Positions 34,901 through 43,161 of a stretch of 64,000 nt of DNA are shown one piece after another. The position numbers and the translations under genes are program-made. Source of the DNA: Calditrichales bacterium MX18-03. GTDB lineage: Bacteria > Bacillota > Clostridia > Lutisporales > Lutisporaceae. The notes beneath the pieces are model-generated. The model saw only the letters and a program-made list of their open reading frames with translations, had not been told where the DNA came from and did no database searches. How positions within the stretch are numbered: the stretch's first letter is position 1; the number at the start of each line of letters is the position of its first letter. The stretch is taken from assembly GCA_021083345.1 (NCBI GenBank), contig JAJGRE010000004.1:310001-374000 (forward strand), written 5' to 3'.

Positions 34901-35152
34901 AGTTATCGCAACATTGACTTTCGCACCGCTTTTCAAGGGTTTGGCCAGCAACTCCCTGCTCACGGGATCCTCACCGGCAGGAGCCAATTTTAGTGATGTT
35001 ATATCTGATGCCGTTTGATTAACTATCTCAAAGGTTGCTGTTATCGTTTTGCCGGGAGCCGGCGCTGCTGTGACAACCGCGGACGTACTCCCCAAGCAAA
35101 GAGATATAATCAATATAATTGACATGATCGAAGAAAATACTCTTTTTTTCAT
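31928..35152 (-). CDS. Secreted BspA-like leucine-rich-repeat protein with novel N-terminal modules
   Basis: 1,074 residues; a signal peptide (about 1-30) ends near AAPAPG. Residues about 35-370 are three related modules of about 115 residues, each with a DxTSLxLxPAG element, a LLxxPLxxGxxxxIxITFxP element and LDFxxITxxxGG. An EF-hand-like loop DTDSDGVLSSYE lies near 395. From about 420 to 1050 run some two dozen BspA/TpLRR (LRR_5) repeats such as ITLPKSIRTIGDMTF. No LPXTG, SLH or other anchor is visible. ATG follows AGGAGGTAGACACA. It lies 33 bases downstream of the RCC1-repeat gene, probably one operon. Likely an adhesin or surface-binding protein. Confidence 0.9.
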   Translation of the reverse strand: MKKRVFSSIMSIILIISLCLGSTSAVVTAAPAPGKTITATFEIVNQTASDITSLKLAPAGEDPVSRELLAKPLKSGAKVNVAITFNPNIESYDLVFRTADLPDWDSRFEQLDFRGITAASGGLIIFQTLDPMPGAVIFNKAGAAVAGLALGSDTSTVAFSFKNQTDKEIDCIQLSLPDKEEWGQNLLKAPLLAGATADIPITFSPKNAKWDIRVGGNMGNTAEDVDFTGITAANGGNILLGSFDDYRGVLAYSKVAPKAGLPVGNGTMTVNFNVKNETTADYTSLQLSPAGKKAWSPNLLTTPLKAGTTVVIPITYSDKAALWDLKGTNLDGSFDVLADNLDFSPLTPESGANIGLQYSLYYGSTALVSNNRAKVPYPKQSGNSIMFFDTDSDGVLSSYETKEQLKAANPNLQAGIDASISDKVTTIGKYAFNFMPVKKLTLPSSVTTILDEAFANNRMLTDIHFSEGLVTTGYGAFLKTGIKSVTLPKSIRTIGDMTFNDCGKLAEINLPEGLTTIGNGAFGWTPITGIRLPDSVTTLGDGAFTYCTSLKSISIPANIKRINEGTFTNCTALTDAKLPAVTSIGDFAFIGCTSLTNVSMPIVTSIEDYAFKGCASLMNIQLPATLNSIGINPFLMADKLVAISLDPANQSFVIQDEGILYSKDLTKVYAYPNARTAKTLVLPATVTTINAEAFSYTSIENVTLPAGIKTVETGAFGASQLKSLLLPEGIENIGSSAFASTPIAGELVIPKSVKTMGTYAFFASNIKSAIINSSIDLSDNIFGRCQNLETVEINDSVKKIGKFAFMSCTRLKNVILPKSLKVIRSAAFKSCTGLVEISLPEGLTNVGEDVPAEDRSGANAEDYGVFMECTSLKKINLPDSIEYIEDSSFEECTSLKSIKLPLNAKYKKIEYRTFAFCGLDFIFIPKNVITIGDSSFWGAALKKMTIAPWGCKYIGHSAFNHSNLEEVIIPDGVIELAPRSFNNIKPLKTVTLSSTLGMVETFTFFNIPNCTRINLLSIEGYDIAIFNFEDEAFLKYGKIHIPKNSKAGYKAQNGNFLVEGRSAVADLPALPEEK

Positions 35153-35185
35153 TGTGTCTACCTCCTGATAAAGTTAATTTTGTGT

Positions 35186-36264
35186 TTATTGCAGGATCGT
35201 CGGTGCTGCTCCCTTAGGAGCCACGGGTGCAGCAGGTACCTTCAGCATCCATCCGCTGACATCAGTCCCCAGACCAAAGCTGTCATTCGCCTTGACTGCC
35301 AATACCGTTCCATCGCTTTTTAATCCTACCAGATGACCTGCGCCTGCACTTATTGCTATGATGTCTTTCCATGCTGAAGTGTTTATCGTCTCATTGTTTG
35401 TAACGACTGTACCATCTTTGTTTAGTCCTGCTTCATAACCAGCTGAAGCAGCAATGGCTTTCACATTTTTGAACAAAGAAGTATTAGCTCGCATAGTATT
35501 TACAACTGTTCCATCTTTTTTCAGCCCCGCTATATTAGTAAAAGATGCAGAGCCAGCAACAAGATCACGCCAGCCGGACACATTAAGTACCCCGGAGCAA
35601 TCTTTACCTATTGCCAAAGCAGTACCGTCTTTTTTAGAGCAACCGTAAAAAAAGATCCGGAAGAAATGGCTGTGATATCCTTCCAGGTTTGTACGTCCAA
35701 TTGTCCATAATCGTTGGAGCCTGTAGAAACAACTGTGCCATCCTTTTTAAGTCCAACTGTATTGTCCAAGCCTGCCGCTATCATTTTTATGTCTTTCCAT
35801 TGGCTCACATTACACGCTCCTGTGGCATTAGACCCGGTGGCAACCACTGTGCCATCGGCTTTTAGACCCACGCTATGATTTAATCCACAAGCAATCATTG
35901 TAATATCTGTCCAATCGCTTACCTGATCGGCACCGCTTAAGCTCAATCCTGTGGCTACCACTGTTCCATTGGTTTTGAGTCCTAAAGTAAAGTTATCCCC
36001 AGCTGCTATCATCATATTGGTTTCAATCGTACCGCCTTCTGCCGCTTTAGGCGTAGTTGCTGTTGGCTGCTGCAGATTATTCAAATCCAAACTATTTAAT
36101 TGATCTAACCCCTGCAGCGCCTTTTCCAACTCCTTCCCCAGATTTTCCATATCAGACGGGCTCACATTAGTAGGCGGCAAGGGCACCGGTTGAGCGATTA
36201 CAGTTGTTACCAATGAAAATAACATTACTGCTGACAATACCATACATAGAATTGCTTTTTTCAT
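35186..36264 (-). pseudogene. Secreted RCC1-repeat protein interrupted by a -1 frameshift at a slippery site
   Basis: The 5' frame (36264-35608, 218 codons) starts with a signal peptide ending near VIAQP, then RCC1-type repeats (VGLKADGTVVATGSNATGAC). It ends after LKKTVLLWQ. The 3' frame (35629-35186) continues the repeats as DGTALAIGKDCSGVLNVSGW. A -1 shift at AAAAAAG (35629-35635) joins them into the expected LKKDGTALAIGK, giving about 359 residues of a beta-propeller-like repeat protein. It could be a pseudogene, a sequencing or assembly indel in A6, or programmed frameshifting. GGAGGTGG precedes the ATG. First gene of the operon with the LRR protein. Confidence 0.8.
35629..35635 (-). other. 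A AAA AAG slippery heptamer in frame
   Basis: On the minus strand the zero frame reads CTA AAA AAG ACG, so the heptamer is in the exact register of the E. coli dnaX -1 site. Slipping -1 restores the repeat frame. The zero-frame TAG stop lies at 35608-35610. A weak downstream hairpin (GCAAT/ATTGC) exists; I see no clear upstream Shine-Dalgarno stimulator. Confidence 0.5.
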
Positions 36265-36328
36265 AGTCCACCTCCAAATTACTTATAATCTCAGATTCGC
36301 TATTTTATTTGAATCAATTGTAAATAAA

Positions 36329-36359
36329 CTATGCCCCCCTTAATTAAAGGAAGGCATAG
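36329..36359. terminator. Hairpin in the divergent region
   Basis: CTATGCC and GGCATAG pair with an inner CTT/AAG, between the RCC1 gene and the LytTR sites. It might be in the RCC1 leader. The remaining gap from 36265 to 36549 is AT-rich and holds the LytTR sites and regulator promoter. Confidence 0.4.
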
Positions 36360-36446
36360 AAATTAAAAATGAATTTTCTGATATCAATTAAGTAAATTTC
36401 AAGTATTATTTTAATATAAAAACCTTTCCAAATCTCACGGTCTGCA

Positions 36447-36512
36447 TGAAATGTTATTTTTACGTCTTGAAATGTTATTGTTTGGTATTTTTTCTAAAAG
36501 CTCTGTTATAAT
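36447..36512 (+). promoter_or_regulatory. LytTR-type direct repeats and regulator promoter
   Basis: TGAAATGT occurs at 36447-36454 and 36468-36475, exactly 21 bp apart (two helical turns), as expected for LytTR dimers. A TATAAT -10 (36507-36512) follows 32 bases later, without a good -35, which fits activator dependence. The same layout is found at 42919-42985. The sites are between divergent genes and may control both. Confidence 0.6.
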
Positions 36513-36549
36513 AGGAATATGGTAAAAAGGATGAAATTGGGGTGCAAGT

Positions 36550-37281
36550 ATGAGAATTGCTATTTGTGATGACAACAAGCAGGAGCTTTTGCAAATCAGA
36601 CGCCTTATGGATGAGTATTTGAACAGCAGGTTTACAGAAAATAAAATTGAAATCTACAGCTTTGAAAGCAGTATTGATATGATCACTCAGATTGAAAGCG
36701 GCAACCATTTTGATATTTTTCTTTTGGATGTCATAATGCCGAACATCAACGGCATCCGGCTTGCCACCGAGATAAGAAGCAACGATCAGGTTTCCAAAAT
36801 CATCTTTTTGACATCAAGCACGGAATTTGCTGTAGATTCATATTCGGTGGATGCTTTTAATTACCTGGTAAAGCCTGTTCAAAAAGACAAGCTTTTTTCT
36901 GTATTAGAAAAAGCTTTCAATGATATTTTCAGAGACCTGAATCAATATATTGTTCTAAAAGCCCGAACCGGATTGTTCAAAGTATTCCTACATGAATTGA
37001 TTTATCTTGAGGTAATTGGGAGAACAATATATTTTCATCAAAAGTCAGGAATTACGATAGAAAGCATCAGCACAATGTCTCAGATTGAAGCTGTTTTACT
37101 AAAAGACAAACGGTTCATCAAGCCTCATCGTTCTTATATTATCAATCTGGACTTTGTCAAGAACCTATCACAAGATGGCTTTACTACAACAAGCGGTCTT
37201 TTTATACCTGTATCAAGAAATGCTTTCAAGGACGTAAAACAGAAATATATCAACTATTCCTTCCAGGCGGAAGACTTATAG
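36550..37281 (+). CDS. LytTR-family response regulator (AgrA-like)
   Basis: 243 residues. Receiver domain 1-125 with acidic pocket CDDNK, phospho-acceptor D60 in LLDVIMP and Lys in LVKPVQK. LytTR DNA-binding domain about 135-238 (VLKARTGLFKVFLHELIYLE; IKPHRSYIINLDFV). It should bind the paired repeats upstream of itself and near 42919, and so control the secreted repeat proteins. No kinase follows it directly; the AgrC-like kinase lies about 6 kb away after a truncated second copy of this gene. Confidence 0.93.
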   Translation: MRIAICDDNKQELLQIRRLMDEYLNSRFTENKIEIYSFESSIDMITQIESGNHFDIFLLDVIMPNINGIRLATEIRSNDQVSKIIFLTSSTEFAVDSYSVDAFNYLVKPVQKDKLFSVLEKAFNDIFRDLNQYIVLKARTGLFKVFLHELIYLEVIGRTIYFHQKSGITIESISTMSQIEAVLLKDKRFIKPHRSYIINLDFVKNLSQDGFTTTSGLFIPVSRNAFKDVKQKYINYSFQAEDL

Positions 37282-37309
37282 GAAAAAAATTGCTATGTGT
37301 AAACAAAAC

Positions 37310-37345
37310 AAGCCCCGACATGAATATCAATTCGTGCCGGGGTTT
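37310..37345. terminator. Hairpin between convergent regulator and repeat-protein genes
   Basis: AAGCCCCGACATGAA and TTCGTGCCGGGGTTT form a 15-bp stem with G-T pairs and a short loop. It sits between two gene ends, so it probably stops transcription from both sides. Confidence 0.7.
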
Positions 37346-37406
37346 GCTTTGAAATCACCTTATAATTTTGCGCTTACAAAAGATTACCATTTGTCACTTA
37401 TCGCTA

Positions 37407-40400
37407 TTATAAAGTATTAATAACTACAATATTCGAAAATTCACTGACTTCGCAGCCCTCTAATTGTGCTGTAGCATAAACTGTTGCACCGCCATAGGTA
37501 GTAAGATCTAGCCTATTGGGCGAAATAGTCCAATCCCCGTTTCCATCAGCAATAACTGTTCTTACCAACTCTGAGTCTAAGTAAACTCTAATCGTTGCAC
37601 CAGCAGTCGCAGTTCCCCATACAGTTTGTGGGTTTCTATTGATTAATACTGTTGATGTAATTACCGGAGCTTCTGATTGCACCGGAATCACCTCAAACTC
37701 AGCTGTAATTGATACAGCATAGGCTGGCATGGTGAAGGTATAAGGGCCGGATCCGGATAGTGCTGCTTCTTTGTCTTCTCCATCATTGTAGTTGGCTTTC
37801 AGTGTACCTGCTTTTAGTCTCATGCCCGCTTTGGGCTCTACTGTCAAGGTTACTGTTGCGCCTGCTTCGACTGGAGTTGCATCAATTGTTATTGTGCTGT
37901 CGCTATCCCCGTCTACTGTGGTGATTGTACCCAGGGTTATTGCATATGTTGTTGACACTTTCACAAAGGTATTAGGACCAGGGTCTGCCACCGTTGCCGT
38001 ATAATTATCTGAACCATAAGCGGCTGTAGCCTCTCCTGTGGGTAGGTAGAAGACCAGCACACCGCCGGCCGTGGTCCGAACGTCGTCTAAGCCATAGCCG
38101 GAAGCTGCTGCTCCGCCCAGTGTTAAACTGCCATCGCTTACGTCTGTTACAGCACTGATGCCTGAGAGTGTCAGCGTCGTTTTGTAGACAGGAGTTGTGC
38201 CATCCTCTGTTGTCAAATTGCCAACTGTATAACCCGACACTGTGCCGATAATGCTTCCGCCGCTGATTTTTATTTTCTTAGTGCCGGTAACTAATCCTCC
38301 ATGACTACTGTCACCATAAATATGACCATCAATGTTACCGCCGCTGACAGTAACATTTGTATCCCCGCTAATTGTGGCTGCATACCCCCCGCCGCATATA
38401 AGATTGATGACAGTACCGCCAATGACAGTAACATTCGTACTACCGGTAACATTCGTACCGGCGCCGGAAATAAACCCGCCACCGTATACATAGTTGATAG
38501 TGCCCCCGCTGACGGTAACATTCGTACTGCCGATAGCAACATTGGTTCTCTCTCCGCCACCGTATATATTGCCGATAGTACCGCCGCTGACAGCAACATT
38601 TGTACTGTCGCTAACATCGCAGTCTATCCCGCCACCGACAATAGCGGCGAGATTTCCGCCGCTGACAGTAATATGCGTACTGCCCGTAACATCGCCTCCA
38701 TCCCCGCCACCGTATATAACATAAGCTTTGCCGCCGAGCATAGTAATTTTGGTGTCGCTGTCAAGCGTGCTATTACCTCCACCATAAACATTATAGCTAT
38801 GGAGGTCGTAGCCGGTAATGTCGGAGCTCCCTGTCGCACCGGCTATTTCTTGTATTGCTTCTCCGTCATCGATTATTCCGTCACTGTTTGTATCAAGGTA
38901 AACAACGGTGTAATTTTCTGTAGTGCCAGCGTCAAGAATAATCGCGTTGCCGTTGGCATATATTGATGTTCCGGAAACTGATACCGGTTCTGCGGGATCA
39001 GCTGCTGCTACGGTTACGGTGAAGCCCTTGGTATAGGTCTTGCCTTTGCTGTCTGTCACTTTCACGGTGACCTTATAGTCCTTGGCAGTCGCTAAGGCTC
39101 CGCCTGCCGCTACGTTCAGCTTGTTTGCAGCGATAGCAAAGGATGAATTGTCCGCACTGTTAGCCGGAGTTCCGCCATCTGCGATCAATTCATAGGTAAA
39201 GGCTGCTGTACCGCCTGTGGCAGACAGTGTTCCTATTTCAGCATTGGCAGCTACATTGGCGTTGCCTACCTGCAAGTCCTCTGTGACTGCTAAGCTGATG
39301 TTTGTTACTTCGGGATCAGCTGCTGCTACGGTTACGGTGAAGCCCTTGGTATAGGTCTTGCCTTTGCTGTCTGTCACTTTCACGGTGACCTTATAGTCCT
39401 TGGCAGTCGCTAAGGCTCCGCCTGCCGCTACGTTCAGCTTGTTTGCAGCGATAGCAAAGGATGAATTGTCCGCGCTGTTGGCCGGAGTTCCGCTGTCTGC
39501 GATCAATTCATAGGTAAAGGCTGCTGTGCCGCCTGTTGTGGACAGTGTTCCTATTTCAGCATTGGCAGTTACATTGGCGTTGCCTACCTGCAAGTCCGCT
39601 GTAGCTGCTAAGCTGATGTTTGTTACTTCGGGATCAGCTGCTGCCACGGTTACGGTGAAGCCCTTGGTATAGGTCTTACCTTTGCTATCTGTCACTTTAA
39701 CTGTGACCTTATAGTCCTTGGCAGCCGTTAAAGCTCCGTCTGACGCTACGTTCAGCTTGTTTGCAGCAATGGCAAAGGAGGAATTGTCCGCACTGTTAGC
39801 CGGAGTTCCACCATCTGCAACCAGTTCATAGGTAAAGGCTGCTGTACCGCCTGTGGCAGACAGTGTTCCTATTTCAGCATTGGCAGCTACATTGGCGTTG
39901 CCTACCTGCAAGTCCTCTGTGACTGCTAAGCTGATGTTCGTTACTTCGGGATCAGCTGCTGCTACGGTTACGGTGAAGCCCTTGGTATAGGTCTTGCCTT
40001 TGCTGTCTGTCACTTTCACGGTGACCTTATAGTCCTTGGCAGTCGCTAAGGCTCCGCCTGATGCTACGTTCAGCTTGTTTGCAGCGATAGCAAAGGATGA
40101 ATTGTCCGCGCTGTTAGCCGGAGTTCCGCCATCTGCAACCAATTCATAGGTAAAGGCTGCTGTGCCGCCTGTTGTGGACAGTGTTCCTATTTCAGCATTG
40201 GCAGTTACATTGGCGTTGCCTACCTGCAAGTCCGCTGTAGCTGCTAAGCTGATGTTTGTTACTTCGGGATCAGCTGCTGCCACGGTTACGGTGAAGCCCT
40301 TGGTATAGGTCTTACCTTTGCTATCTGTCACTTTAACTGTGACCTTATAGTCCTTGGCAGCCGTTAAAGCTCCGTCTGACGCTACGTTCAGCTTGTTTGC

Positions 40401-42836
40401 AGCAATGGCAAAGGAGGAATTGTCCGCACTGTTAGCCGGAGTTCCACCATCTGCAACCAGTTCATAGGTAAAGGCTGCTGTACCGCCTGTGGCAGACAGT
40501 GTTCCTATTTCAGCATTGGCAGCTACATTGGCGTTGCCTACCTGCAAGTCCTCTGTGACTGCTAAGCTGATGTTCGTTACTTCGGGATCAGCTGCTGCTA
40601 CGGTTACGGTGAAGCCCTTGGTATAGGTCTTGCCTTTGCTGTCTGTCACTTTCACGGTGACCTTATAGTCCTTGGCAGTCGCTAAGGCTCCGCCTGATGC
40701 TACGTTCAGCTTGTTTGCAGCGATAGCAAAGGATGAATTGTCCGCGCTGTTAGCCGGAGTTCCGCCATCTGCAACCAATTCATAGGTAAAGGCTGCTGTG
40801 CCGCCTGTTGTGGACAGTGTTCCTATTTCAGCATTGGCAGTTACATTGGCGTTGCCTACCTGCAAGTCCGCTGTAGCTGCTAAGCTGATGTTTGTTACTT
40901 CGGGATCAGCTGCTGCCACGGTTACGGTGAAGCCCTTGGTATAGGTCTTACCTTTGCTATCTGTCACTTTAACTGTGACCTTATAGTCCTTGGCAGCCGT
41001 TAAAGCTCCGTCTGACGCTACGTTCAGCTTGTTTGCAGCAATGGCAAAGGAGGAATTGTCCGCACTGTTAGCCGGAGTTCCACCATCTGCAACCAGTTCA
41101 TAGGTAAAGGCTGCTGTACCGCCTGTGGCAGACAGTGTTCCTATTTCAGCATTGGCAGCTACATTGGCGTTGCCTACCTGCAAGTCCTCTGTGACTGCTA
41201 AGCTGATGTTCGTTACTTCGGGATCAGCTGCTGCTACGGTTACGGTGAAGCCCTTGGTATAGGTCTTGCCTTTGCTGTCTGTCACTTTCACGGTGACCTT
41301 ATAGTCCTTGGCAGTCGCTAAGGCTCCGCCTGATGCTACGTTCAGCTTGTTTGCAGCGATAGCAAAGGATGAATTGTCCGCGCTGTTAGCCGGAGTTCCG
41401 CCATCTGCAACCAATTCATAGGTAAAGGCTGCTGTGCCGCCTGTTGTGGACAGTGTTCCTATTTCAGCATTGGCAGCTACATTGGCGTTGCCTACCTGCA
41501 AGTCCGCTGTAGCTGCTAAGCTGATGTTTGTTACTTCGGGATAGGTGATGGATTCGCTGTCGTCACTACCGCCATTTCTACCACCACTGCCGCCGCTGCT
41601 GCTGCCGCCACCACCGCCGGTCTGCCCTCCAACGACCGCTGTATCTCCAGGCTTGACCGATATTGTACCTGCGATGACCCTGGTAGTACTTGAAGCAGCA
41701 CTAACCTTTGTTCCCGGTGTTGTGACTTTTATGCTGTCTGCTTTAGCCTCTACTGTTTTTACGCTGCCTGCCCCACTTATGGCAGCACCTTCACCATTAG
41801 CAATGATGCTGTCCACATGCGTTCCGCTTTGAGTGATGACATGGGCATCTTCACCTACAATCGTTGCTGTATCAATCGTAGATTTGTCATTTACCTTAAG
41901 GGTTGAACGGTCACCAACAATGGCAGCCTGTACAATGGCAGCCTTGGTGGCAATGACTGTTATATCGGAGGCAACTATTGTTACCTTACCAAAATTCCCT
42001 TCAATTATCACATCGTCTTTTCCATCAACATTGACCTCGCCAATTTGCGTTCCACCCTCGGTATAAACTCTGACTTCACCGTCTACACGGGCAACGGTAA
42101 CGTTCTGCAAATGGGAATTACCCGTGATTTTGATGGAATGAATACCCCCGCCACGGATAAAGGTTTCTCCGCTTACTGTGATATTGTCTAAAGTCACACT
42201 GCCCTCGCCAACTTCTTTGGCGATGATCAGGTTACCCTTAACTATAATGTTTTGCAAGTTTACTCCATCAGCCTTTACGACAACATTGCCTTCGATTGTT
42301 TGCGTACCAGCCTTCGGGCCATAATTTCCCTTTTGGTCATAGACTTTGCTATACCCGAAGAAATTGACTGAATTGGTCGCTCCGTCCCATTGATAGCCAA
42401 CTTCTAATGCTTTGGCTATAAAAGAGATGGGCAGCATAGTCCGGTCACCGCCATTGCCCACGCTCTTCAACTCTGCTGCTGTATCCATCAGCAGTATCTT
42501 GCCATTGACGCTTAATTCTTTACTGCCTATTTTGATCAAAATCAAATCTGTCCCTCTGGTGATCCTGACGGTTTGACTTTCCGCAAGCCACACGGCCTTA
42601 TCTGTGCCTAAGGCTGGAGCAACAAAAGCTACAGGCACCATGGTTCGTCCATCTTTAATATAGGGAGCTACATCTGTTTCTAACCGCGTACTACCCACGC
42701 TGTAGCCCTTCTCCCCGATGGTGAATCTTACTGTCTGCTCCATTCCTTCGACAGTGCTTTCTGCAGCGAATAGCCCTGCTGGAAATAGTGAAAGCACCAT
42801 CATAAAAATCAATGTTATACCCAAGAACCTTTTCAA
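37407..42836 (-). CDS. Giant secreted repeat protein with copper-amine-oxidase-like N-domain
   Basis: About 1,809 residues from a TTG at 42836 (AGGGGGG seven bases upstream). A signal peptide ends near AGLFAAES. Residues about 30-155 hold two copper-amine-oxidase-N-like halves (MVPVAFVAPALG; MLPISFIAKAL). About 165-395 is a Val/Ile/Thr-rich region suggesting a beta-helix, then a Gly/Ser linker. About 432-1280 are eight 106-residue cadherin-like repeats. About 1290-1480 is a second helix-like region (GNIYGGGE, VSGGTI), then a module with GPYTFTMPAYAVSITAEF and a C-terminal Ig-like domain. No LPXTG. Likely a surface adhesin or matrix protein; no enzyme activity is implied. Probably controlled by the LytTR sites upstream. 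Confidence 0.88.
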   Translation of the reverse strand: MKRFLGITLIFMMVLSLFPAGLFAAESTVEGMEQTVRFTIGEKGYSVGSTRLETDVAPYIKDGRTMVPVAFVAPALGTDKAVWLAESQTVRITRGTDLILIKIGSKELSVNGKILLMDTAAELKSVGNGGDRTMLPISFIAKALEVGYQWDGATNSVNFFGYSKVYDQKGNYGPKAGTQTIEGNVVVKADGVNLQNIIVKGNLIIAKEVGEGSVTLDNITVSGETFIRGGGIHSIKITGNSHLQNVTVARVDGEVRVYTEGGTQIGEVNVDGKDDVIIEGNFGKVTIVASDITVIATKAAIVQAAIVGDRSTLKVNDKSTIDTATIVGEDAHVITQSGTHVDSIIANGEGAAISGAGSVKTVEAKADSIKVTTPGTKVSAASSTTRVIAGTISVKPGDTAVVGGQTGGGGGSSSGGSGGRNGGSDDSESITYPEVTNISLAATADLQVGNANVAANAEIGTLSTTGGTAAFTYELVADGGTPANSADNSSFAIAANKLNVASGGALATAKDYKVTVKVTDSKGKTYTKGFTVTVAAADPEVTNISLAVTEDLQVGNANVAANAEIGTLSATGGTAAFTYELVADGGTPANSADNSSFAIAANKLNVASDGALTAAKDYKVTVKVTDSKGKTYTKGFTVTVAAADPEVTNISLAATADLQVGNANVTANAEIGTLSTTGGTAAFTYELVADGGTPANSADNSSFAIAANKLNVASGGALATAKDYKVTVKVTDSKGKTYTKGFTVTVAAADPEVTNISLAVTEDLQVGNANVAANAEIGTLSATGGTAAFTYELVADGGTPANSADNSSFAIAANKLNVASDGALTAAKDYKVTVKVTDSKGKTYTKGFTVTVAAADPEVTNISLAATADLQVGNANVTANAEIGTLSTTGGTAAFTYELVADGGTPANSADNSSFAIAANKLNVASGGALATAKDYKVTVKVTDSKGKTYTKGFTVTVAAADPEVTNISLAVTEDLQVGNANVAANAEIGTLSATGGTAAFTYELVADGGTPANSADNSSFAIAANKLNVASDGALTAAKDYKVTVKVTDSKGKTYTKGFTVTVAAADPEVTNISLAATADLQVGNANVTANAEIGTLSTTGGTAAFTYELIADSGTPANSADNSSFAIAANKLNVAAGGALATAKDYKVTVKVTDSKGKTYTKGFTVTVAAADPEVTNISLAVTEDLQVGNANVAANAEIGTLSATGGTAAFTYELIADGGTPANSADNSSFAIAANKLNVAAGGALATAKDYKVTVKVTDSKGKTYTKGFTVTVAAADPAEPVSVSGTSIYANGNAIILDAGTTENYTVVYLDTNSDGIIDDGEAIQEIAGATGSSDITGYDLHSYNVYGGGNSTLDSDTKITMLGGKAYVIYGGGDGGDVTGSTHITVSGGNLAAIVGGGIDCDVSDSTNVAVSGGTIGNIYGGGERTNVAIGSTNVTVSGGTINYVYGGGFISGAGTNVTGSTNVTVIGGTVINLICGGGYAATISGDTNVTVSGGNIDGHIYGDSSHGGLVTGTKKIKISGGSIIGTVSGYTVGNLTTEDGTTPVYKTTLTLSGISAVTDVSDGSLTLGGAAASGYGLDDVRTTAGGVLVFYLPTGEATAAYGSDNYTATVADPGPNTFVKVSTTYAITLGTITTVDGDSDSTITIDATPVEAGATVTLTVEPKAGMRLKAGTLKANYNDGEDKEAALSGSGPYTFTMPAYAVSITAEFEVIPVQSEAPVITSTVLINRNPQTVWGTATAGATIRVYLDSELVRTVIADGNGDWTISPNRLDLTTYGGATVYATAQLEGCEVSEFSNIVVINTL
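38995..41540 (-). repeat. Eight tandem 318-bp coding repeats in a 636-bp two-unit pattern
   Basis: Period 318 bp (106 codons), seen from the recurring GGATCAGCTGCTGC at 38995, 39313 and 39631. Units alternate: one type reads AATADLQ...STTGG...GGALATAKD, the other AVTEDLQ...SATGG...DGALTAAKD. Alternate copies are almost identical at DNA level, so the higher-order unit is 636 bp and expansion was recent. The two C-terminal units carry LIAD and VAAGG variants. Confidence 0.92.
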
Positions 42837-42918
42837 GAAGTGACCCCCCTTTTCAAAATTGCGACAATTATGCTTACTCATTATAGCATTGGCAGAATAG
42901 CCTGGTTATTTATCTACA

Positions 42919-42985
42919 TGAAATGTCATTTTTACGTCATGAAATGTATTGTTTTGTATTTTTTTCGTAGTTGCTATGTTATAAT
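42919..42985. promoter_or_regulatory. Second set of LytTR-type direct repeats and promoter
   Basis: TGAAATGT at 42919-42926 and 42940-42947, 21 bp apart, with TATAAT at 42980-42985, 33 bases on. The block is a clear duplicate of 36447-36512. It lies between the giant repeat-protein gene (minus) and the kinase gene (plus) and may drive both. It is the main content of the 42837-43161 gap, with the truncated regulator copy. Confidence 0.6.
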
Positions 42986-43013
42986 GAATATTTGTATAGA
43001 CAAATAGGAGGGG

Positions 43014-43152
43014 CAATCTGGACTTTGTCAAGAACCTATCACAAGATGGCTTTACTACAACAAGCGGACTTTTTATTCCTGAATCAAGAAATGTTTTCAA
43101 AGAAGTAAAGCAGAAATATATCAATTATTCCTTCCAGTCGGAAGACTTTTAG
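43014..43152 (+). pseudogene. Truncated second copy of the LytTR regulator (last 45 codons)
   Basis: From 43014 the sequence repeats the 3' end of the 36550-37281 gene almost base for base: NLDFVKNLSQDGFTTTSGLF, then a few changes (PESRNVFKEV) and the end NYSFQSEDF. The receiver and most of the LytTR domain are deleted. The promoter and LytTR sites are retained upstream, and AGGAGGGG lies at the junction, with no ATG before the homology. Its stop is ten bases before the kinase ATG, as expected for the ancestral regulator-kinase operon. Confidence 0.85.
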
Positions 43153-43161
43153 GAGAAAAGA

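Noticed and set aside
38301-38966. 221-codon plus-strand frame within the giant gene
   Set aside because: Low-complexity shadow of the Gly/Thr/Val-rich helix-like region on the other strand.
38995-41540. Regular repeats considered as a CRISPR array
   Set aside because: The 318-bp period is coding throughout, with no short repeats, spacers or cas genes.
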